Below, piece after piece: positions 56,984-64,000 of a DNA stretch of 64,000 nucleotides. The stretch lies in NCBI GenBank assembly GCA_020248865.1, contig JADCGS010000011.1:1-64000 (forward strand), read 5' to 3'. The position numbers were made by a program, and so were the translations under genes. The stretch comes from Burkholderiales bacterium. Its GTDB lineage: Bacteria > Pseudomonadota > Gammaproteobacteria > Burkholderiales > Burkholderiaceae_F. The first letter of the stretch is position 1; every line of letters starts with the position of its first letter. The notes under the pieces are model-generated. The model saw only the letters and a program-made list of their open reading frames with translations. It was not told the DNA's origin and did not search any database.

Positions 56984-57601
56984 ATGACGTCTGCCGCTCT
57001 TCGTTGCTCTGTCTGCTCCGGCTTCACGCTGATCGAGACGCTTGTAGTCATGGCGATTGCGGCGATCCTGCTGGCGTTTGCCGTGCCCGGTTTTCAGAAC
57101 ATCTTTGCCAGTACGCGGAATGCCGAGGCGGCCAACACGCTGATTGCGGCCATTGACCTGGCGCGCTCCGAAGCCGTGCGCACGGGGTCCAACGTGACCG
57201 TCTGTCGGTCGAACAACGTTCTTGCCGCGCTGCCCGACTGCGCCGGAGCGGGTGATTGGGCCGCGGGCTGGGTCATCTTCATCGATGACGTGGCGCCGCA
57301 GGGTGTGCGTGACGCGGGCGATACCGAGATTCTGTTTCGCCAGCAGGCGCTGGACGCTGCCGACGGGCGCGCCAGCCGCATCGGGCCCTCGGTCAATCCT
57401 CAGGTGTCGTTTGTGGGCGCCCTCACTTATCAGCCCAATGGTCTGCGGCTGCCGCTGCCCGGTGATCCGCAGCCGCCGTTTCGTTTTGAGGTCGGCTACC
57501 GCACGCAGGCCGAGGCGCCTCCGGGTTTGTCGCCGCGCTGCCTGCAGGTCAACTTCACCGGGCAGATGACCATCGTCCAGATGCAGTGTCCCGCATCATG
57601 A
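56984..57601 (+). CDS. fimT: Minor pilin FimT
   Basis: This 205-residue protein has the prepilin motif SG-FTLIE (cleavage after Gly13) and the helix TLVVMAIAAILLAFAVPGF. AANTLIAAIDLARSEAVRTGSNVTVCRS is the GspH-type block shared with the upstream minus-strand gene. FimT-type minor pilins prime pilus assembly and bind DNA in some species. The stop overlaps pilV as ATGA. Confidence 0.85.
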   Translation: MTSAALRCSVCSGFTLIETLVVMAIAAILLAFAVPGFQNIFASTRNAEAANTLIAAIDLARSEAVRTGSNVTVCRSNNVLAALPDCAGAGDWAAGWVIFIDDVAPQGVRDAGDTEILFRQQALDAADGRASRIGPSVNPQVSFVGALTYQPNGLRLPLPGDPQPPFRFEVGYRTQAEAPPGLSPRCLQVNFTGQMTIVQMQCPAS

Positions 57602-58167
57602 TTCCGTTCACCCTCAAGCGCGCCACCGGCCGCCAGCGCGGCGCCACGCTGATCGAAGTGCTGGTGTCTCTCTTGCTCGTGGCAGTCACGATGCTGGGTC
57701 TGCTGGGTCTTCAACTGCGATCCCAGACTTTCCAAAAGGATTCGATCGACCGCCGCAATGCCGCACTCATCGCCTCCGACTTTCTGGAGCGCGCCACCGG
57801 TAACTTTGCCGGCTTTCGCGCCGGGCTCTACAACGGTCTGCTCTATGTCGACACATTGCCCCCGCCGGCGCCGCCGGCGTGTGTCAACGCGCAGATCTGC
57901 ACCCAGGCGGAGATCGTCGCCTGGGACTGGTACAACCTGCAGCGCAACGTGAACGCGCGCCTGCCCGCCGGCGTTGCGGCCGTCGTCTCGGTAGCCGCAG
58001 GCGGCGTCGGCGCCGCCTCGACCAGAGTGGATGTGGTCGTGGGCTGGATCGACCCGGCTCGCACTGATCCGTTGCTGAACACCGGCCCCGTCGGGGTGGA
58101 TCCCCTGTGCGCGGGCGTCGTGGCCGACGATCGCTACCGCTGCTACATCGCCAGGGCTTACCCATGA
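57598..58167 (+). CDS. pilV: Minor pilin PilV
   Basis: This 189-residue protein has RG-ATLIEVLVSLLLVAVTMLGLLGLQL (cleavage after Gly15), which fits PilV, as do LRSQTFQKDSIDRRNAALIASDFLER and the C-terminal YRCYIAR. ATG at 57598 is chosen for its ATGA overlap with fimT; a GTG lies four codons upstream. Its own stop overlaps pilW the same way. Confidence 0.87.
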   Translation: MIPFTLKRATGRQRGATLIEVLVSLLLVAVTMLGLLGLQLRSQTFQKDSIDRRNAALIASDFLERATGNFAGFRAGLYNGLLYVDTLPPPAPPACVNAQICTQAEIVAWDWYNLQRNVNARLPAGVAAVVSVAAGGVGAASTRVDVVVGWIDPARTDPLLNTGPVGVDPLCAGVVADDRYRCYIARAYP

Positions 58168-59177
58168 GCACAAGCAGTTGCATGAACATTCGCCGCATGC
58201 CTCGGCACGGCCGCCAGTCGGGTCGCACGCTGATCGAACTGCTGGTCGCAATCGCGCTGGGGCTGTTGGTCCTGGCCGGTGTGGCTTCGCTGTACTTTGG
58301 CGCCAGTCGGAGCGGGCGGGTGGCCGGCAATGTGGCCGCGGTCGAGGAAGGCGGGCAAATCGCGCTGTCGTTGATGGGCAACGCGGTGCGGCGCGCGGGC
58401 TATGCCGAAATTGCCGGCACCAACAGTACCGCGCGTTTCAATCTGCTGTTTGACGGGCCCCACGTGCGCGGCTGCAGCGACGAGCGCGACTTCGTCAACG
58501 CCGCGGCAGCCAATCCGGTCAATGCGGACTTCGTGTGCACGGGCGGGGCGGTTCCCAACCGCGTGGGCGACACGCTGGCGGTTGCTTTCCAGGCGGACGC
58601 CGTGCTGGCCGCCGCCCAGGCAGCCACCGTGGACTGCATTGGCAACAACCCGCCCAACCGTCCGGCGCCTGCGGCTTTTGCCGGTGCCGCGCCTGGCGGG
58701 GTGGTTCCGGTCGTTCAGAACGTCTACTTCGTGGAGCGCGGACCGGCTGATCTCACCGGCAACCTGATGTGCGCGGGCAATGGCAACCCCGGCCAGCCGC
58801 AGCCCGTGCTGAACGGGGTCGAGGACTTCCGCGTCTTCTACGGTTTTGATCGCGCCGCGTTCCAGCTTGCCGGTGGCACCGGCGCGCCGCCGTCGGCCTC
58901 GTCCCTGCTCACGGCGGCCGACGTCAACGCCCTGCCGCCGGTCGGTCTGCTGACCGGTTGGGACTTCGTCGTATCGGTGCAGGTGTGCGTGCTGGTGCGC
59001 ACGCAGGACCCGGGCACCTCGCTCGGCAACACCTTCATTCCCTGCCCGGCCGATGCCGCGCAGGCCAGGAACCCCGCGCTGATCGCGCCGGTGGCGTTGC
59101 CGGCCGACGGCGCGTTCCGCCGCGCCTACACCCAGGTGTTCACCATCCGCTCGCGCGCCTCGCAGTCGCCGTCCTGA
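58164..59177 (+). CDS. pilW: Minor pilin PilW
   Basis: This 337-residue protein has the prepilin motif SG-RTLIELLVAIALGLLVLAGVASLYFG (cleavage after Gly20, Glu at +5). It shows the usual PilW size and the segment EEGGQIALSLMGNAVRRAGYAEI. VYFVERGPADLTGNLMC and VLNGVEDFRVFYGFD are also PilW-like. Arg at mature +1 is unusual; most pilins have Phe, Met or a small residue there. It is coupled to pilV by ATGA. Confidence 0.87.
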   Translation: MSTSSCMNIRRMPRHGRQSGRTLIELLVAIALGLLVLAGVASLYFGASRSGRVAGNVAAVEEGGQIALSLMGNAVRRAGYAEIAGTNSTARFNLLFDGPHVRGCSDERDFVNAAAANPVNADFVCTGGAVPNRVGDTLAVAFQADAVLAAAQAATVDCIGNNPPNRPAPAAFAGAAPGGVVPVVQNVYFVERGPADLTGNLMCAGNGNPGQPQPVLNGVEDFRVFYGFDRAAFQLAGGTGAPPSASSLLTAADVNALPPVGLLTGWDFVVSVQVCVLVRTQDPGTSLGNTFIPCPADAAQARNPALIAPVALPADGAFRRAYTQVFTIRSRASQSPS

Positions 59178-59185
59178 GGGCTTCC

Positions 59186-59758
59186 ATGTCGCCGCTGTCC
59201 CCCCGCCCGGCTTCCCGCGGCTTCGTGCTGCCGGTGGTGCTCGTCGTGCTGGTCGTGATGACCACTGTCGTGCTGTTCAACATCCGGCGCGGCGCGGTCG
59301 ACGAGCGGCTGGCGACCAACGTGCGGCAATTCGTCACCATGGAGACGGCCGCGACCTACGCGCTGCGCTACTGCGAGATCATGCTCACGGTGTCGCCGCC
59401 GGGTCGCGCCGCGCTACCGGGCCTGCCGGACCCCCCGAACGTGGTCGCGGCACCGCCGAGCAACGGGCCGCCGGCCTGGCGCCAGTGGGCCAACTGGAAC
59501 GTCACGCCGGTGGGTCTGCCCAATCCGTTGCACGCGACCGTCGTGCTCGCCCCCGACCTGCTGGGCCTTGAGGTGCAGCGCGCCGAGTGTCTCTTCGAGG
59601 ACGCCACCAACGAGCTGGTTGTTCTCAACACCACGCCCAACGTGGCGAACAACGCCACCGACGTACCCCCCAACTGGCAGAAGTACCGCATCACGGCCGA
59701 GGTGCAGGGTGTGGGTGTTGCCCGTGCCCAGAGCGAATTGCGCATCAGCCTGAACTGA
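59186..59758 (+). CDS. pilX: Minor pilin PilX-like
   Basis: This 190-residue protein starts MSPLSPRPASRGFVLPVVLVVLVVMTTVVLFNIRR. The site RG-FVLPVV lacks the Glu at +5, as is common for PilX-type pilins at the fibre tip. VDERLATNVRQFVTMETAATYALRYCE is the conserved helix. Position between pilW and pilY1 confirms it. It starts 8 bases after pilW. Confidence 0.83.
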   Translation: MSPLSPRPASRGFVLPVVLVVLVVMTTVVLFNIRRGAVDERLATNVRQFVTMETAATYALRYCEIMLTVSPPGRAALPGLPDPPNVVAAPPSNGPPAWRQWANWNVTPVGLPNPLHATVVLAPDLLGLEVQRAECLFEDATNELVVLNTTPNVANNATDVPPNWQKYRITAEVQGVGVARAQSELRISLN

Positions 59759-59774
59759 AGTGTCCGAGGCCCCC

Positions 59775-62700
59775 ATGAAACAACCGAACCCCTCCCGCCG
59801 CACGCCGATGCAGCGCATCGCGCGAGTGCTGTTTCCGCTGATCACCGCGATGCTTACGGTGCAGCCGCTCGCCTATGCCGCCCCGACCCCCTCGCTGCTG
59901 GCGCAGGCGCCTCTGTTCGTCGACAACATCGTGCCGGCCAACGCATCGTTCATCCTCGATGACTCGCTGTCGATGGCCAGCGGCCGGCTGCCCATGCCGC
60001 CCGGGATCACCTCGCCCGCGACCAGCGGCAACGTGACGGTCATGCGAGAGCCGGCGACCGGCGGCCTGCTGGGCTGGCGCTCGGGCGAGCCCACCGGGAG
60101 TGTCCAGGCGCAAGACCTGCTGTATCGCGCGCCCTCGCTCAACCCTCAGTACTACAACCCGGCGATCACGTACTCGCCCTGGAACAACAACGGCACGCCG
60201 ATGCCGCAGGCATCGTTCGCCATGACCCCGCGGGCCGACGGCTTCCGCCCGGGCCAGACGCGGCATGACATGCGCTTCCGCGGTCCCAACTACACATCTT
60301 CTCCCAACCTGATGGCGCTGAACACCGCGGTGGGTGCCAACGCACAGACGTTCACCACGACCGGCGCTGTCCAGTCGCCGTCGTTTGTTGGCGTCAGTGA
60401 CGGCGGTCAGAACATCGACCTGTTCAGCAAGCCGATGGCCAAGACCTTCACCACGACGAGCTGCGTCGCCTGGAACTTTTCCTTCGTGCACAACGTTGTC
60501 ACAACTCCAGCAGTGACGGCGCCGGCGTCGTGTTCGGTTAACCGCGTCAACCGCACTCCAGGCCTCGGCCCGCCGTCGCTGCAGGATGAGTCCGGGAACG
60601 TCAACCGCACTCCAAGCCCCGGCACGCAGTGGCGAGAGGAAATCGGCTGCACCGAGACCTGGGGCCCCTGGGGCCCGTTCGGCGGCACGCCTCCGGCCAG
60701 TCGCGGGTGCCCTGCGGCCAATGAAGGCGGATCCCGCGCTGCCTGGACTCAGTCCAACACGCCCGGGCCGGCCTGCCCTGGTGGCACCACCGACATGGGC
60801 GGTGCCGAGCCCCGCTGCTGCCCGAACGCGAGCTTCGTCCCGTCCTTTGTGATTACTCCGGCCGTCACAACCCCGACGCCCTGCTCCGGCACGACGGGGC
60901 CTCTGGCGTGCCCCTGCACCGCTACGGCGGCAACGGGTATCGGTGGCTGCCCTTCCGGCCAGACCTGCCCGCTGGCCAACACCTGGTACACGGCCCCGAA
61001 CGACCTGGTTCTGGCGCGCTATTACCGTTATGAATTCACCTTGCCGGCCGGCAGCGACGCGCTCCGCCAGTCCAACAAGTCCTGCACCGGCCCCGGCTTC
61101 ACCGACTGCCGAAACTATCGCCTGGTCGAGATCGACCGGGACGTGCCAACCCGGGTGTTTCCGGTGGTCGATGCCGACGGCCGTCCTGCCCGGCGCGCGC
61201 CGGCTGCCGGCGAAACCGCCCTGCCCAATCACTGTCTGTCGCAGGCACCGTTCGACGGGTCCGTCTGCTCCTGGCAGGAGGAGGCGCAGAACTTCGCCAA
61301 CTGGTACACGTACTATCGGTCGCGCCTGTTTGCTGCGATCGGCGTGTCGGCGGCTGCGCTGGCCAAGGTGACTGCGGGCAACAATGCACGCGACCGGCTG
61401 CGCCTTGCCTACGGCTCGCTCAATTACTTCCCCACCGCGCCCGACCCCTACGCGCCTAATCCGAACCAGACCCGCCTGCCCAACACGCTCACCGTCGACC
61501 CAACGGCCGGTGCGGAGGACAACGCCGGCATCCTGGTGCGCGGCGTGCGGGAGTTCCTCGAAGGCACCCCGGAACGCCAACAGGCCTTCAACTGGCTGTT
61601 CAGCCTGCGCGCTATCGGCGCCACGCCCAACCGCGAGGTGCTCGACTCGGTCGGCCGCTACTACACGCGCACGGACCAGCTGGGGCCCTGGGCCGACAAT
61701 CCGGGCGCAGGCGGAGGCCGCCCGCAGGCCGCGCACATCCCCTGCCGGCGCAACTTCACGCTGCTCATCACCGACGGCGAGTGGACCAACAGCGTCAATG
61801 TCGTACCCACTGCGCAGTCGCAGCCGCGGCTCGAAGACATGCCCTCGCCGGTGCGCGCCAACCCGCCGCTGGCGTCGCAGTCGGCCGCGACCATCTTCAA
61901 CGCGCGCAGTCAGGACGGGCCGATCCACACCGGGCCTGGCGGGCAGACCTACCAGTACAAGCTGGCCAGTGAGCCGCAGTGGACGGTGACCGGCAACCCC
62001 ACGGGAACGCTGACCGATGCGGCCCTGTACTACTGGTCGCGCGACCTGCGGCCGGACCTCGACAACACCCTCCCGGCCACCAGCACCAATGAGGCGTTCT
62101 GGCAAAGCATGACGACCTACATCGTCGGCTTCGGCATCACGGCCAGCCGCGACAACGCCGCCACCCGGAACGCCGTGGCCGCCAAGACGGCGCCGTCACC
62201 CGTCTGGCCCGCAGTCAACACCACGGCCGGCGTCATCACTGATCGCGACACCACACCGGTCAACTGCGGCTTCAACACCACAACCAACCCGTCGGGATGC
62301 GGCCGGGTCGACGACACCATGCGGGCCGCGCTGGCCGGCCGGGGGGACTTCCTGGCGGCCAGCAACGTCGAGGAACTGGCCCGCAAGGTGGCCGATGCGC
62401 TGTCCAAGTTCGACGCGATTTCGGCTGCGGGTGCCGCGCCGGCGGCCACCCGCTCGCGCGTGGAGGCCGGCGACCGTGTGTTCGTCGCAACGTTCAAGAC
62501 CAACGACTGGTTCGGCGAGCTGAAGTCGTATGACGCGGTCACCTACGTCAACGAGCTGACCACGTCGGGTGAGCTGTCAACGACGCCGCAGTGGAACGCC
62601 TCCTTCCCGGCGTGGGACACGCGCGCCATCTTCACGTCCACGGGCTCCGTTGGGGCGGGCGTGCCGTTCCTCTACGGCAGCCTGACCCCGGCGCAGAAGA

Positions 62701-64000
62701 CCGCGGTCGGCTCATCCAACGTGGTCGATTACGTCCGCGGCAATCAGGCGCTCGAGTCGCCGCCCACGGGGTTCCGCAATCGCAGTGGCCGCTTGCTCGG
62801 CGACATCGTCAACTCGGACCCCATCTACTCCAAGGCCAACGACTTCGGGTTCGATGCTGCACGCTCGCCGGCGGCGGCCAGCGGCAACGGCGCCAGCTAC
62901 CCGGCCTTTGTCACCAGCAACAAGAGCGGCCGGCGCGCTGCGGTCTACGTCGGTGCCAACGCCGGCAAGCTCCACGCGTTCGATGCCGCCACCGGACAGG
63001 AACTGTTTGCCTACGTGCCGCGCGCCACGCTGGCGCAACTGCCCCAACTGACCTTCGTCGACTACGCCCACAAGTACTTCGTCGACGGTCCGGTCGTGCA
63101 GGGCGACGTGTATTTGGACTCGGCCTGGCGCAGCGTCGTCGTCGGCACCTCGGGCAACGGTCCGAAGTCGATTTTCGCGCTCGACGTCACCAACCCGGCG
63201 CCGGTGGCCGAGAACGGCCGTCCGGCGTTCGGGGCGAGCAACGTGCTGTGGGACCTGACGGGCGCTGACCACCCGGACATCGGCAACATCACGGAGCCGG
63301 GCTTCATCGCCAGCGGCAAGGACGGCAACTGGTACTACTTCGTCGGCAACGGCTGGGAAAGCCAAAACGACAAGGCCACGCTGCTGGCGATCAACCTGAA
63401 GACCGGCGCGGTGCTGTCGATTGCGACCGACGCGGCGGGCGGCCCCAACAGCGCAGCACCCACCCGCACCGCCTTCCTCGACCGGACCAATGGCCTGGGC
63501 GGCGTCACGCCGGTGTACGACGCTCAGCGCAACGTGGTGGCCGTCTACGGCGGCGACCGCCTCGGCCGGCTCTGGAAGTTCGACCTCAGTTCAACCAGCA
63601 CCTCCAACTGGAAGGTCGCCACGACCGGCGGCCTGCCCCTGTTCGTGGCGATCAACAGCGACGACCGGCGCCAGGCGATCACCGCTGCGCCGCGCCTCAC
63701 CCAGCACCCGGCCGGCGGCAACTTCATCGTGTTCGGTACCGGCAAGCTGTACGACGTCGCCGACAAGACCGACACGAGCGTGCAGTCGGTCTATGCATTG
63801 TGGGAGAAACCGGGCAGCAACGATCAGATCGCCTCGGACCGCGCCGTTCCCAGCATGCTGGAGCTGACGCTGAGCGACGTCCCGCCGCCGTCCGGCACGC
63901 GCTTTGACCGCGCAGTCGACGGAGAGGAGAACATCAACTGGTCCACGCACGTCGGCTGGTACTTCGACCTCGCTACCACCGCCGGGGTGCCGGGTGAGCG
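59775..64000 (+). CDS. pilY1: Type IV pilus tip adhesin/assembly factor PilY1 (truncated by window end)
   Basis: The frame stays open for at least 1408 residues. A long signal peptide ends near residue 35. A von Willebrand A-like start carries the metal-site motif DDSLS (62-66), and FTLLITDGEW lies further on. A Cys-rich, Pro/Thr-rich insertion spans about 60440-61000, with VNRTP twice. The C-terminal PilY1 beta-propeller begins near GRLLGDIVNSDPIY (62780) and continues with AVYVGANAGKLHAFDAATGQELFAYVPR and VVAVYGGDRLGRLWKFDLS. The calcium-binding loop expected later lies outside the window. It starts 16 bases after pilX. Confidence 0.9.
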   Translation, partial: MKQPNPSRRTPMQRIARVLFPLITAMLTVQPLAYAAPTPSLLAQAPLFVDNIVPANASFILDDSLSMASGRLPMPPGITSPATSGNVTVMREPATGGLLGWRSGEPTGSVQAQDLLYRAPSLNPQYYNPAITYSPWNNNGTPMPQASFAMTPRADGFRPGQTRHDMRFRGPNYTSSPNLMALNTAVGANAQTFTTTGAVQSPSFVGVSDGGQNIDLFSKPMAKTFTTTSCVAWNFSFVHNVVTTPAVTAPASCSVNRVNRTPGLGPPSLQDESGNVNRTPSPGTQWREEIGCTETWGPWGPFGGTPPASRGCPAANEGGSRAAWTQSNTPGPACPGGTTDMGGAEPRCCPNASFVPSFVITPAVTTPTPCSGTTGPLACPCTATAATGIGGCPSGQTCPLANTWYTAPNDLVLARYYRYEFTLPAGSDALRQSNKSCTGPGFTDCRNYRLVEIDRDVPTRVFPVVDADGRPARRAPAAGETALPNHCLSQAPFDGSVCSWQEEAQNFANWYTYYRSRLFAAIGVSAAALAKVTAGNNARDRLRLAYGSLNYFPTAPDPYAPNPNQTRLPNTLTVDPTAGAEDNAGILVRGVREFLEGTPERQQAFNWLFSLRAIGATPNREVLDSVGRYYTRTDQLGPWADNPGAGGGRPQAAHIPCRRNFTLLITDGEWTNSVNVVPTAQSQPRLEDMPSPVRANPPLASQSAATIFNARSQDGPIHTGPGGQTYQYKLASEPQWTVTGNPTGTLTDAALYYWSRDLRPDLDNTLPATSTNEAFWQSMTTYIVGFGITASRDNAATRNAVAAKTAPSPVWPAVNTTAGVITDRDTTPVNCGFNTTTNPSGCGRVDDTMRAALAGRGDFLAASNVEELARKVADALSKFDAISAAGAAPAATRSRVEAGDRVFVATFKTNDWFGELKSYDAVTYVNELTTSGELSTTPQWNASFPAWDTRAIFTSTGSVGAGVPFLYGSLTPAQKTAVGSSNVVDYVRGNQALESPPTGFRNRSGRLLGDIVNSDPIYSKANDFGFDAARSPAAASGNGASYPAFVTSNKSGRRAAVYVGANAGKLHAFDAATGQELFAYVPRATLAQLPQLTFVDYAHKYFVDGPVVQGDVYLDSAWRSVVVGTSGNGPKSIFALDVTNPAPVAENGRPAFGASNVLWDLTGADHPDIGNITEPGFIASGKDGNWYYFVGNGWESQNDKATLLAINLKTGAVLSIATDAAGGPNSAAPTRTAFLDRTNGLGGVTPVYDAQRNVVAVYGGDRLGRLWKFDLSSTSTSNWKVATTGGLPLFVAINSDDRRQAITAAPRLTQHPAGGNFIVFGTGKLYDVADKTDTSVQSVYALWEKPGSNDQIASDRAVPSMLELTLSDVPPPSGTRFDRAVDGEENINWSTHVGWYFDLATTAGVPGE

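Noticed and set aside
60661-60700. Thrombospondin-like WGPWGPFGG in PilY1
   Set aside because: The Cys spacing of a thrombospondin type 1 repeat is not present; it is only a Trp/Gly-rich stretch.

Overview
The window is a stretch of a very GC-rich proteobacterial chromosome. The gene order mnmG-rsmG-parA-parB-atpIBEFHAGDC-hemE-priA, the tripartite tricarboxylate (TctCBA) system, the GTP-type PEP carboxykinase and the 3-hydroxybutyrate-oligomer hydrolase all point to Betaproteobacteria, most likely Burkholderiales. Two parS sites and parAB place it near the replication origin, so it is core chromosome with small accessory patches rather than a plasmid or large island. No insertion sequence, prophage or CRISPR array is visible.

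Layout. 1-5 kb: minus-strand peptide/nickel-type ABC transporter (binding protein, DppB, DppC, one DppF ATPase; no DppD). 5.4-7.6 kb: lipoprotein 3-hydroxybutyrate-oligomer hydrolase with a strong terminator. 7.7-12.6 kb: HlyD/MacA-like adaptor, ABC ATPase and two MacB/FtsX-type permeases. 13.0-14.4 kb: small accessory patch with a PhdYefM/RelE-ParE toxin-antitoxin pair, a palindromic operator candidate and a decayed ORF. 14.7-21.5 kb: class III CoA-transferase, TctCBA, AbrB-family membrane protein and an NAD-dependent epimerase, together resembling a carboxylate uptake and activation locus. 21.8-26.1 kb: cold-shock protein, TetR regulator, pckG and a methyltransferase. 26.3-32.3 kb: iron-type alcohol dehydrogenase translationally coupled to a branched-chain-type ABC transporter in the order livG-livF-livK-livH-livM. 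32.6-34.0 kb: AsmA-like membrane protein. 34-41.5 kb: parS pair, mnmG, PerM-type protein (opposite strand), rsmG, lipocalin, LysE exporter, parA, parB and a small conserved ORF. 41.7-48.8 kb: complete F0F1 ATP synthase operon. 49.2-53.1 kb: a 47-residue secreted Lys/Glu-rich protein, hemE, a noncoding DnaA-box region and priA. 53.1-55.8 kb: a COG4315-type lipoprotein, ECF sigma factor, anti-sigma factor and a diheme cytochrome c. 56.1-64 kb: tRNA-Arg(CCG) and a type IV pilus minor-pilin operon fimT-pilV-pilW-pilX-pilY1. A second fimT-like gene lies on the opposite strand, and pilY1 runs off the window.

Noncoding structure is the most distinctive part. Short repeats begin exactly at, or overlap, the stop codons of dppF, the lipocalin, the CoA-transferase and parB. 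The atp operon carries a polypyrimidine tract and strong Shine-Dalgarno before atpE, a perfect 10-bp hairpin directly before atpF, a REPIN-like double palindrome between atpA and atpG, and direct repeats before atpC. The hemE-priA gap holds three DnaA-box-like sequences and is an origin candidate. The two Liv ATPases depart from consensus in their nucleotide-binding motifs.

Limits: all calls come from reading the sequence and translations. No similarity search, GC-skew or folding calculation was run. Start codons were chosen from ribosome-binding sites, gene overlaps and family start patterns.
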